Positions 41,782 through 53,500 of a stretch of 64,000 nucleotides of DNA are shown one piece after another (the stretch's first letter is position 1; each line of letters opens with the position of its first letter). The DNA comes from Eutreptiella sp. 'Long Island Sound 2002'. Lineage: Eukaryota; Euglenozoa; Euglenophyceae; Eutreptiales; Eutreptiaceae. The translations under genes and the position numbers were made by a program. Under the pieces are notes generated by a model. That model was not told the origin of the DNA. It saw only the letters and a list, made by a program, of their open reading frames with translations, and made no database searches. Location: NCBI GenBank assembly GCA_964036045.1, contig OZ038379.1:108454025-108518024 (forward strand), in the 5' to 3' direction.

Positions 41782-44700
41782 ATCTTAGATCTGAAAATGA
41801 TGATGAGGCCCAGTGGAAACCGCTCAGTTTACACAATTCTTCTGGACATCTGAGATTTGGCGAAGACAAAGGTATTTACAAATTTCAAGAGTGGGTGGGT
41901 TCTTGCTTCAAGATTGGTGGGAGGGCTCGCGTTATTTAGAATCTCCAACCATGCTGATGACATGATGGCCCTCTCTGTTTCTTTTGATCCCACAGCATAT
42001 GGCAGATACTCACCCTGTGGAGGGAGAATGGGAGCAGCTGCTGGACAACAACATCACAAAGAAAATCCTGGAGACAGGAGATCGCAATGGCCCTGAGTAT
42101 GGAGACACGGCCCTTTGCACCTTCTCTGGGCGCCTTCTCGAGTCTTGTGAGCTGTTTGCCCACGAGGATGAGGCACGCTTTGTTGTGGGGGAGCATGACA
42201 CAACGCTCGGGCTGGAGCTGGCACTCAGGTGCTGCATCCTTGCTTCCCGTATTACTCTTAGGTCGACTGCAATGCTTGAGAAACACTTTGATTTCCGAGC
42301 TTCTGTGGAAAGCTGGTCCCAGAACAGCAATATGCCTACCACTCCCTACATGTGACAAACCGGGACCCTGTTTATTTGGGTGCTCTCTACCTGGGCCCCA
42401 GCGTTCAGGGTCTATTGTTGTACATTCTGTGTTTGAGTATTGTGTGCACAACAGTGCAATGCAATGTAGCACATGGGCATCGCAGTGCAGTGTATGAGGC
42501 TGCACACAAGATTGCAGCTTGATGCAAACACTGACCCTGTTAACAGCTTTGCAAACAGCACAAACAGTGGGTCCCCCCCCAATCGTAAGAACCTTCAATA
42601 CACCAGTAGGGTCTGGCTTCATTGGTCACACCGAGACCTAGTGGTGCAACACTCTAACAGTAATGTAGCAAAGTAGTCGTATGCTATGCTACCTAGTCTC
42701 TTTCACATGGCTACCTAAAGTGGCCGAGGATACCCTCCAGGAGGTGAACACCCTTTGAGGCCCCATGCTGTTGCATCCTGGGTCAACGTCACATGACCCT
42801 CCTGGCCAAGCCTTCCAGTGCTACCCCGACATAGCACACCACACCACATGACACCACATGACAACGCAACACACCACAGCGCACCTCATGTGACCACAAC
42901 ACACTCCGCCACTGCACAGTAGAGCACACCACAGCAGATCACACACCACAACAGACCACAGCACGGCACCCCAGGCAGTGAGGCAGTGTATTGCAGGATT
43001 TCCACTGCCCACTGCCCCCAGGCAGTGAGGCAGTGCGTTGCAGGAGTTGCACTGCCCACTGCCCCCAGGCAGTGAGACAATGCATTGCAGGAGTTGCACT
43101 GCCCACTGCCCCCAGGCAGTGAGGCAGTGCAATGAAGGAGTTCCACTGCCTCCGCCGATCCTGGGCGGGTGCTTGCGCTGCTTTCACACCACTAGTGACT
43201 ACCTTCATTTGGGGCGGGAGCCTACGCCGCTTTCGTTACCGGGCCACCCCCTCCCGCGTTGCGAACAGTGGCTCGGCTGATTTGGGGCGGGGGCCTCCAC
43301 CACTTTTGGTCCACTCCCCCCCCCCCCCCCCGCCCGCCCTCCTTGTGCTTTTTGGCGCAGGCGTACGCCCTTTTCAGATTCATGGTGCCCCCAGTGCTTT
43401 GGGGTGAGGGCATTCGCCAGTTTTGGCCCACCCCGGGAGTCGCCGTTTCGGGGCTGGATCCACCGCTGCCTTTGTACCACTAGGGGCTGCGCCGCTTTGG
43501 CGCCGAAGCATGCGCTGCTTTTGGACCAACAGGGCCCCTACCGCTTACGGACCCCCCCCCCTGCCCATGCTTTGCGGCGGGGGCCTCCGCGGCTTTTGGA
43601 CCACCGGGGGCTCCGCGGTTTTGGGGCGGGGTCCTCCGCTGCTTTTGTACCACCGGGGGCTGCGCTGCTTTGGCACCAAAGCCTCTGCTGCTTTTGGACC
43701 AAGAGCGCCCCTCCGCTTTCGGATCCCCCCCCCCCGCCCATGCTTTGGGGCGGGGGCCTCAGCTGCTTGCATATCAACGGGGGCCCTTCCGCTTCGGGGC
43801 GGGGGCCTCCGCTGCTTTTGGACCACCGGAGGCTCCGCGGTTTTGGGGCCGGGGTCTCCGCTGCTTTTAGAGCTCCGCTGTCTTTGGGGCAACAACCTCC
43901 GCCGCTTGCAGATCAATGGGGCCCTCTCCGCTTTAGGGCGAGGGCCTGCGCTGCTTTAGACCACCGGGGGCTCTGCCGTTTTTGGGCGGGGCCCTCCGCT
44001 GGTATGACCCCCCCCCCCCCTGCCCCCCAGTATTTCGGACCATGGGGGGCTCCACCGCTTTCGCCACCAGGGCTCCTGCCGCTTTTGGGTTGGGGACGCC
44101 GCTGCTTTGGGGCGCGGGCCTTCGACTCATTCCGACCTCCGGGGCCATTGCTACCTTGGGGGTGAGGCCCTCTGCCGCTTTAGAACCTCCGCCCCTACCT
44201 CGGACGCACTCCGACCGCGGAGCCCCCGCTGACTAGGCGTTGATGTCCTCCGCTGCTTTGGGAGCACTGGGACTTCTGCCGCTTTGAGGCGGGTGCCTCC
44301 GAGGGTTTTGAAGCACAAGGGGCCCCCACCGCTTCCGGGCCACCGGTTCCTCTGCTGCTTTGGGGCGGGGGCCTCTGACGCATTGGTACCATGGAGGCCC
44401 ACGCCGCTTTGCGGTCGGGGGCTCCAACGCATTGGGACCACCGGGGCCCTAGCCGCTTTGGGGCAGGGGCCTCCAACGCATAGGGACCACCGGGGCCCTA
44501 GCCGCTTTGGGGCGGGGGCCTCCAACGCATTGGGACCACCAGGGCCCCCGCTGCTTTGGGGCGGGTGCCTTCGCCTATTTCCGACCAGAGGCGGCTCTGT
44601 TGCTTTGCGGTGGGGGCCCTGGGCGCTTTAGCTACCGTGGCCCCTGCCACTTTTGGGTTGGGGCCGCCGCCGCTTTTGGGCTGGGGCTGCCGCTGGATGC

Positions 44701-47700
44701 AAAACACTGGCGCTGCCGCCGTTTTGGGGTGGGGGCCTCTACCGCTTTGGTCTGAGAGCTTCCGACGCTTATGTAGCACCGGGGCCTTCCCCGCTTTCGG
44801 GCAACCGGGTGTCAGCTGCTTTGGGGCGGGCACCTCCAATGCATTGGGACCACCTAGGCCGTCGCCGCTTTGGGGCGAGGGTCTCAGGCGCATTGGGATC
44901 AGGGAGGCCCCCGCCACTTTCGGGCGGGGGCCTCCAAAGCGTCGGGACCACTGGGGTCGTCGCCGCTTTGGGGCAGGGGCCTCTGCCGCTTTCGGGCCAA
45001 GGGGACCTCCGTTGCTTCGGGGTAGGGGCCTCTGACTCATTGGGACCACCGTGGCCCTGGTTGCTTTCGGCGGGGGGCCTCCGAGGCTTTTGGAGCACCG
45101 GGGCCCCCGCCGCTTTGGGGCGGGGGCCCTAACTGCTTTCTGGCCACCGGTGCCTCCGCTGCCTTGCGGTGGGGGCCTCCGACGCATCGGGACCACCCGG
45201 GCCCTCGCTGCTTTAGGGTGCGGGTTCTCCGACGCATTGTGACCACGGAGCCCCAAGCTGCCTTGGGGCGGGCTCCTCGAACACATTGGGACCACCGGAG
45301 CTACCGTCAATTTGGGCCGGGGGCCTTTGCCGCTTTTGGACCTCCCCGGCCGCCGCTGTTTTTGGGCGGGGTCCTCCGCTACTTTTGGACCGCTAGGGGC
45401 TCTGTGATTTTGGTGCGGGGGCCCGCGTTGCTGTTGGACCCCACCCCCCCCGGGATTTGGGGCGGGAGACTCTGCCGCTTTCGGACCACGTGGGGCTCTG
45501 CCGCTTTGGGGTGGGGCCCCCCGCGGCTTTCGTTACCCTGGCCCCTGCCGCTTTTGGTTTGGGGCCGCTACTTTTGGGCTACGGCCACGGCTGATTTCAG
45601 ACCGCTGGGGCCGCCGCCGCTTTGGGGTCGGGAGGTCCGCCACTTTGGGAGTACTAGGGTCTTCGCTCCGTTGGGCTGGGCGCCTCTACCTTTTCCGGAT
45701 CACATGGCCATTCGATTTTTTGCGAACCCCCCCACCCCATCCCACCCAGGTTGGGGTCCTCCGCCGCTTTTTGACCACACGGGCCTCCGCTACACAGGGC
45801 GGGGACCTCTGCCAATTTCAAAACCCCCCGCCCCCACTTTTTGGGTAGGGGCCTCCCGTGCTTGTGGATCACCGGGGCGCGCCGCTTTGGGGCAGGGTCC
45901 TCTGCCAGTTTCGGATTACCGGGGGGTCTTCCGATTTTTGGCACAGGCGCCCTCCGCTTTTAGACTACCAGGCCCACCTCTACTTTGTGGCGCGGGCCTC
46001 CACCGCTTTCTTCCCCCGGCCAACGTCCCCTGGTTTGGGAACACCCGGGACCCCGCCTCTTTGGGCCGGGGGCTTTTGTTGCTTTTGGACCACTGGGCGC
46101 TCTGCTGCTTTGGGGCGGGGGCCTCCGCTGCTTTCAGACCAACGGGGATCTCGCCGCTTTGGGGCTGCGGCCTCCGCGGCTTTCGCACCACCGGGGCCCC
46201 CACCGGTTTTGGGGCGGAGGCCATTCGCTGCTTTCATACCACTGGGGCCCCCGCCGCTTTGGGGCAGGGGCCTCCGCTGTCTTTAGACCATCGTGGGCCT
46301 CGCCGCTTTGGGTTGGGGGCCTCGGCCGCTCTTCTACCAACAGGGCCCCTACCGCTTTGGGACCACACCCGCCTCCCCCCCCCCCCCACTTCGGGGCAGT
46401 CATCTCCGACGCCTTCGGACCACCAGGGCCCGCACTGCTTTCGGGCGGGGGCCTCCGCTATTTTTTCGACCACCACCCGCCCCCTCCCCCCCTGCCCCGG
46501 CTTTTGGGCGGGGGTCTCCGCCTCTTTCGGACCACTAGGGGCCCTGCTGCTTCGGGGCAGCGTCCTCTGCTGCTTTCAGACCAGCGGGGCCCCCGCCGCT
46601 TTGGAGTGGGGGCCTCCACTACTTTCAATTCACTAGGGCTTCAACAGGTTTGGAGCGGGGCATCCGCCGCTGTTGGACCACTGGGGCTCCCGCCACCTTG
46701 GGACGGCGGCTTCCACCCCTTTCGGACCACTGGCGGCTCCGCTGCTTGGGGGCATGGGTCTATGCTGCTCTCGGAAGCAGCAGCCCCCTTGCCGCCTTGG
46801 GGCGGGGGCGTAAAGGGCATTGTGACCTTCAGCCCCCCCCCTCCGGTTTTGGCTGGGCGCCCCCGCCGGTTTGGGAGAACCTTAGCCTCCGCCCCCTTTG
46901 CACGAGTGGGGCTTGCGTCGCTCTTGCGACCACCGCCCCCCTCCCACCCGGGTTCGGGGGTGCGGCTCTCCGCTGCTTCAAGACCACCCGTCCTCCGCCG
47001 CGTTAGGGCGGAGGCCTTCACCGATTTCGGACTACCGGGGCCTTTGCTGCTTTGGGGTGAGGGCCTCCGCCGCTCTTTGACCAACCGGGGATCCACTGCT
47101 TTAGGGCGCTGGCCTCCGTTGCTCTTGAACCACGTGGGGCTTTGCCGTTTTTGGGTGGGGGCCTCTGTCACTTTCGGACCACCGGGGCCTGCGCTGCGTT
47201 GAGACCACTCCGCCGCTGCTTTCTAACCACCTAGGGCTCCGCCGCTTTACGTCACGGGCCTCTGCTTCACTCGGACCACCCGGGGGTCCGCCGCTTTAGG
47301 GCGCGGGCCTCTGCTGCTCTTGGACGACCACGGGCTCCGCCACTTTGGGGCAGCGGCCTCTGCCGCATTTGGAACCCCGGGGCTACCGCCGCTTTCGACC
47401 GGGGTCCTCCAAGCACATAGCCCTCCGACGCTTTTGGATCATCTGGGCCCCCGCCCCTTTGGGGCACGGGCCTTTGCAGCTTTGGGACCCCCTCCACATA
47501 GCTGTTTCAGGGGTACGGGCCTCCGCCGCTTTCGAAACACCGGGGTGTCCACCGCTTTGGGGTAGTGTCCTCTGCTGCTTTGGTACCCTTGGGGCCGCCA
47601 CCGCTTTGGGGTAGCCCTCCGCCGATTCCGGACCGTTGCGCCCACGGGTGGGCCGTCTCCTCGGTTTGGGTACGCGACTCCCCCCCCCCCCCCCCTCCGG

Positions 47701-50130
47701 GCCCTCCGGGCCCACTTAGTTACCAAGGGTCAATGGCTATCGGCCATACATATGGTGGCGCCGAAGGCGCCCGAAAATTTTTTCATTCCCCTTGCCAACA
47801 TAGCATCCCTCCCCGCCCAGGCGGTGGAGCACCCCAACGCTATACTTGAACCCAACCTTGACTCTAACACCCACCCCAACCCTCAGCCTGCTCCTAACCC
47901 TACACCTAACCCTACCCATGACCCTAATCAAGACTGAATATTGGGACCGAGCTGGTGGGGGAGGGAACATTAGATATGAATGGTGAGGGACACCAATGAG
48001 TTACACATTGAAGGCCGTTGACAGGGTTGAATCAGCTTGCAAGTGATCCCCTTCACCACAAGGCCCACTTTCAAGGCTTTTTGGACTTCTGAGGGCCAAA
48101 ATGCCCCAAAATGGGCTCAAAATAGGCTCATTTCACCCGTTTGTGCACCCCAAATGGTCTAGGATGAGGTTTGGAAAAATGCGTTTTTGACCCATTTTTG
48201 ACCCATTTTTGGTCCCAAAACAGCGCATCTTCAAGGCATTTTGGGATTTTCGGAGGACCAAAATGGGCCACCCCAAGCTCAAAACAGTCCAAAAACACTT
48301 GTTTTAGCATCACACATGGTCTAGGATCATTTTTGAGAAAAGTCATTTTTCTGCCCCTATTGGACCCTATTGACCCATTTGGGCACCCACCTGTTTGGGC
48401 TTGAGCTTGCAGCTTGCCGCAGCCTACTGGGCTTGGGTACGGGGGTCTAGGCGTCCATTTGGGCAATTTTGAGGGGTGGAAACCACAAAACGAGGGGGGT
48501 TGCGGGTGGATTAGGTGCCCTCGGAATCGCGTTTTGAGCCATGTAGCCAAAGATATGGCCTATTCTTGGTTTGTGGCTGTCGCCAGCCAATCTGCACAAA
48601 ATTTGGGGCTTGTGGGGGCCTTTTTGGGCCGTTTCCGGGACATATGGTGGAGTCAGAGGGCCGCAAATGGCTCGTTGACACAAGAAAGTCAAGCCGCACA
48701 TGGAGTGCACCCACCCTTTCCCTTTCCTTGGCCGTTTTGAATGGGTTCTAGGGCTCTTTTGGCCCAAAAATGGCTGTTTTTGGCCCTAAATTGCAGTTTT
48801 TGAAACTGAGGTCCGCCACTTGCGACACCCATTCCCGGCCGCCACCGTTGAGTTTCTGGCTCAAACTTTGTGTGGTTGTCCCTCACACCCATAGGTATCA
48901 TCCACCAAAATTTCAGCCGAATGTGAAGCACCACCATTTCGCACGTGCTGCTTGCTGCTTGTTGCTGCTTGCTGCTTGCTGCTGCTGCTAAACCTGGTAG
49001 GTCCACCCTAGACCCTAAAAAGGGTTATAAAACCAAGACTGGTTCCACCAGCTCGGTGACCCTAACCCCAATCAAGACTGAATATTGGGACCGAGCTAGT
49101 GGGGGAGGGAACATCAGCAATGACTGGTGAGGGACATCAAGAATGATTCACACATTGATGGCTCTTGACAAAGTGAAATCAGCTTGCAAGTGAACCCCAT
49201 CACCACGAGGCCCACTTTCAAGGCTTTTTGGACTTCTGAGGGCCAAAATGCCCCAAAATGGGCTCAAAATGGGCTCATTTTACCCGTTTGTGCACCCCAA
49301 ATGGTCCAGGATGAGGTTTGGAAAAATGTATTTTTGACCCACTTTTGACCCATTTTTGGTCCCAAAACAGCCCATTTTCAAGGCATTTTGGGATTTTCGG
49401 AGGACCAAAATGGGCCACCACAAGCCCAAAACGGTCCAAAAACACTTGTTTTAGCGTCGCACATGGTCTAGGATCATTTTTGAAAAAAGTCATCTTTTTG
49501 CCCCTAATAGACCCTGTTGACCCATTTGGGCACCCACCTGTTTGGGCTTGGGCTTGCAGCTTGCCGCAGCCTAGTGGGCCTAGGTATTGGGGTCTAGGCG
49601 TCTGTTTGGGCAATTCTGAGGGCCGGAAACCACAAAAAGTGGGGGGTTGCGGGTGGATTAGGTGCCCTCGGAATCGCATTTTGAGCCATGTAGCCAAAGA
49701 TATGGCCTATTCTTGGTTTGTGGCTGTCGGCATTTGGAGCTTCTGGGGCCCTTTTTGGGCCGTTTCCGGGACATATCATGGAGTTGGAGGGCCGCAAAGA
49801 GCTCGTTGACACGGGGAAGTCAAGCCGCATGTGTAGTGTACCCACCGTTTTTCTTCGTTTGGCCGTTTTGAATGTGTTCCAGGGTTTTTTTGGCCAAAAA
49901 TGGCTGTTTTTGGCCCTCAACTGTAGTTTTTGAAACTGAGGTCCGCCACTTGCGAATCCTGTTCCCGGCCGCCACCGTTGAGTTTCTGGTTTCTGGCTCA
50001 TACTTTGTGTGGTTGTCCCTCACACCCATAGGTATCATCCACCAAAATTTCAGCCGAATCCGAAGCACCAGGACGGAGGTCTGATTTTTACCCATTTCGC
50101 GCGTGCTGCTTGCTGCTTGCTGCTTGCTGC

Positions 50131-50165
<35 letters not shown>

Positions 50166-50507
50166 AAACCTGGTAGGTCCACCCTAGACCCTAAAAAGGG
50201 TTATAAAACCAAGACTCGTTCCACCAGCTCGGTGACCCTACCCCTAACCCTACCCCTAACCCTAGCCCTAGCTCTCACCCATGAGGGAGGGCAAGGGGAG
50301 GTAACGAGAGCCTATGCCCCCCCCCCACTACCCCAAATTGCCCCACCTGGACCCCCCCCCCAACCGCCCCTCCCGACCCCCCCCCATCGCCCCTCCCTGA
50401 ACCCCCCCCCCATCGCCCCTCTCTGAACCCCCCCCCATCGCCCCTCCCTGAACCCCCCCCCCATCGCCCCTCCCTGAACCCCCCCCTCCATTGCCCCCCC
50501 CCTCCAT

Positions 50508-50541
<34 letters not shown>

Positions 50542-53500
50542 TAGGGGCCTTCGGCCCACTTATTCTATCGGGGGGGAGTCGCGTCTAAAAGCGAGGGGAC
50601 GGCCCACCCGTGGTTGCGCCCCCCCCACCCCCCCGCCAGCTTTGATGCGGGCGCCTCCGCTAGTATTGGACCATCACGGCCCCCGTTGCTTTGGGCCAGT
50701 GGCCTGCGTCACATTTCGACCACCGGGCCCCCAACCTCTTTGGGGCGGGGATCCTCCGCAACTTTCAAAACACCGCTTTCCGACCACCAGGGAGCCCGGT
50801 GCTTTCGGGCTGCGAGCTGCGCCGCTTTTCGACCACTAGGGCACCCGCCGCTTCAAGGCGGGGTCTCCATCAATTTGGGACCGCCGGGGCACCCGCCGCT
50901 TTGGGGCGGGGGCCTTCAGTGGTTTTTTGGACCACTAGGGCCCCCGCCGCTTTTGGACCATGGGCCTCTTGCCCCTTTTGGGTTTGGGTCTACGCCGCTT
51001 TCAAACCAACCCCCCCCCCCCCCCCCGAACTTAGCGGCGGGGGCTCTGCCACTTTCGGACCACTACTGCCCCTTGCCACTTTGGGGTGGAGGCCTCCGCC
51101 GCTTTCGGACCACCGGGGCCTTCTCTGCTTTAGGGTGGGCACCTCCACCGCTATCGGACAACCGGCCTTGCCACCTCTTTCTGACCATTTTGGCCGCCGG
51201 TGATTCGGGGCGGTGTCTCGAAAGCGGCGGAGGCCCGGACCCCCGAACCAGCTTTGTGGGAGGGGTCCCAAAGCTGCAAAGGCCCGTGCCCCAAAGGGGC
51301 GGGGGCCCAGATGATCCAAAAGCGTCGGAGGGCTATGTGCTTGGAGGACCCCGGCTGAAAGCGGCGGTAGCCCCGGGGTTCCGAATGCGGCAGAGGCCGC
51401 TGCCCCAAAGTGGCGGAGCCCGTGGTCGTCCAAGAGCAGCAGAGGCCCGCGCCCTAAAGCGGCGGACCCCCGGGTGGTCCGAGTGAAGCAGAGGCCCGCG
51501 ACGTGAAGCGGCGGAGCCCTAGGTGGTTAGAAAGCAGCGGCGGAGTGGTCTCAACGCAGCGCAGGCCCCGGTGGTCCGAAAGTGACAGAGGCCCCCGCCC
51601 CAAAACGGCAAAGCCCCACGTGGTCCAAGAGCAACGGAGGCCAGCGCCCTAAAGCAGTGGATCCCCGGGTGGTCAAAGAGCTGCAGAGGCCCTCACCCCA
51701 AAGCGGCAAAGGCCCTGGTGGTGTGAAATCGGTGAAGGCCTCCGCCCCAACGCGGCGGGGGACGGGTGGTCTTGAAGCAGCGGAGAGCCGCACCCCCGAA
51801 CCCGGGTGGGAGGGGGGCGGTGGTCGCAAGAGCGATGCAAGCCCCACTCCTGCAAAGGGGGTGGAGGCTAAGGTTCTCCCAAACCGGCGGGGGCGCCCAG
51901 CCCAAACCAGCGGGGGGGCCCGAAGGTCACAATGCCTTTTACGCCCCCGCCCCAAGGCGGCAAGGGGGCTGCTGCTTCCGAGAGCAGCATAGGCCCATGC
52001 CCCCAATCGGCGGAGCCGCCAGTGGTCCGAAAGGGGTGGAAGCCGCCGTCCCAAGGTGGCGGGAGCCCGAGTGGTCCAACAGCGGCGGATGCCCCGCTCC
52101 AAACCTGTTGAAACCCTAGTGAATTGAAAGTAGTGGAGGCCCCCACTCCAAAGCGGCGGGGGCCCCGCTGGTCTGAAAGCAGCAGAGGACGCTGCCCCGA
52201 AGCAGCAGAGCCCCTAGTGGTCCGAAAGAGGCGGAGACCCCGCCCAAAAGCCGGGGCGGGGAGGGGGCGGGTGGTGGTCGAAAAAGTAGCGGAGGCCCCC
52301 GCCCGAAAGCAGTGCGGGCCCTGGTGGTCCGAAGGCGTCGGAGATCACTGCCCCGAAGTGGGGGGGGGGGGGGAAGGCCGGTGTGGTCCCAAAGCGGTAG
52401 GGGCCCTGTTGGTCCAAGAGCGGCCGAGGCCCCCAAACCAAAGCGGCGAGGCCCACGATGGTCTAAAAGCGGCGGAGGCCTCAGCCCCAAAGCGGCGGGG
52501 GGCCCCAGTGGTATGAAAGCAGCGAATGGCCTCCGCCCCAAAGCGGTGGGGGCCCCGGTGGTGCGAAAGCAGCGGAGGCCCCCGCCCCAAAGCAGCAGAG
52601 CGCCCAGTGGTCCAAAAGCAACAAAAGCCCCCGGCCCAAAGAGGCGGGGTCCCGGGTGTTCCCAAACCAGGGGACGTTGGCCCGGGGAAGAAAGCGGTGG
52701 AGGCCCGCGCCACAAAGTAGAGGTGGGCCTGGTAGTCTAAAAGCGGAGGGCGCCTGTGCCAAAAATCGGAAGACCCCCCGGTAATCCGAAACTGGCAGAG
52801 GACCCTGCCCCAAAGCGGCGCGCCCCGGTGATCCACAAGCACCGGAGGCCCCTACCCAAAAAGTGGGGGCGGGGGGTTTTGAAATTGGCAGAGGTCCCCA
52901 CCCTGTGTAGCGGAGGCCCGTGTGGTCAAAAAGCGGCGGAGGACCCCAACCTGGGTGGGATGGGGTGGGGGGGTTCGCAAAAAATCGGATGGCCATGTGG
53001 TCCGGAGATAGTAGAGGCCCCCAGCCCAACGGAGCGAAGGCCCTAGTGCTCCCAAAGCGGCGGACGTCCCGACCCCAAAGCGGCGGCGGCCCCAGCGGTC
53101 TGAAATCAGCCGTGGCCGTAGCCCAAAAGTAGCGGCCCCAAACCAAAAGCGGCAGGGGCCAGGGTAACGAAAGCCACGGGGGCCCCCACCCCAAAGCGGC
53201 AGAGCCCCACGTGGTCCGAAAGCGGCAGAGTCTCCCGCCCCAAATCCCGGGGGGGATGGGGTCCGACAGCACCCGCTACAAGTAGTTGCACAATGCACGT
53301 TTGTAGATGAGGTCAATCTTCGTATTCGAGGACTTGGGCTTTGCAATACGGCCGGTGTTTCGCTAACAAGCCTCGCACCAATCAAGTATGAGTTGCGTGA
53401 TCACCTCATTGATAAGCTGCTAGTCATGCTCCATCCAACCAGATGCATTTTCAATACCTATCCGGCACCTTGCGCCACTGTCCATGGATGAAGACCTTCG

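Noticed and set aside
43404-47645. Very long open frames (up to 490 codons) through 43-55 kb on both strands
   Set aside because: They follow the 50-bp satellite, are Gly/Pro/Arg/Phe-rich, occur in several frames at once and change with the repeat orientation; they are composition artefacts.
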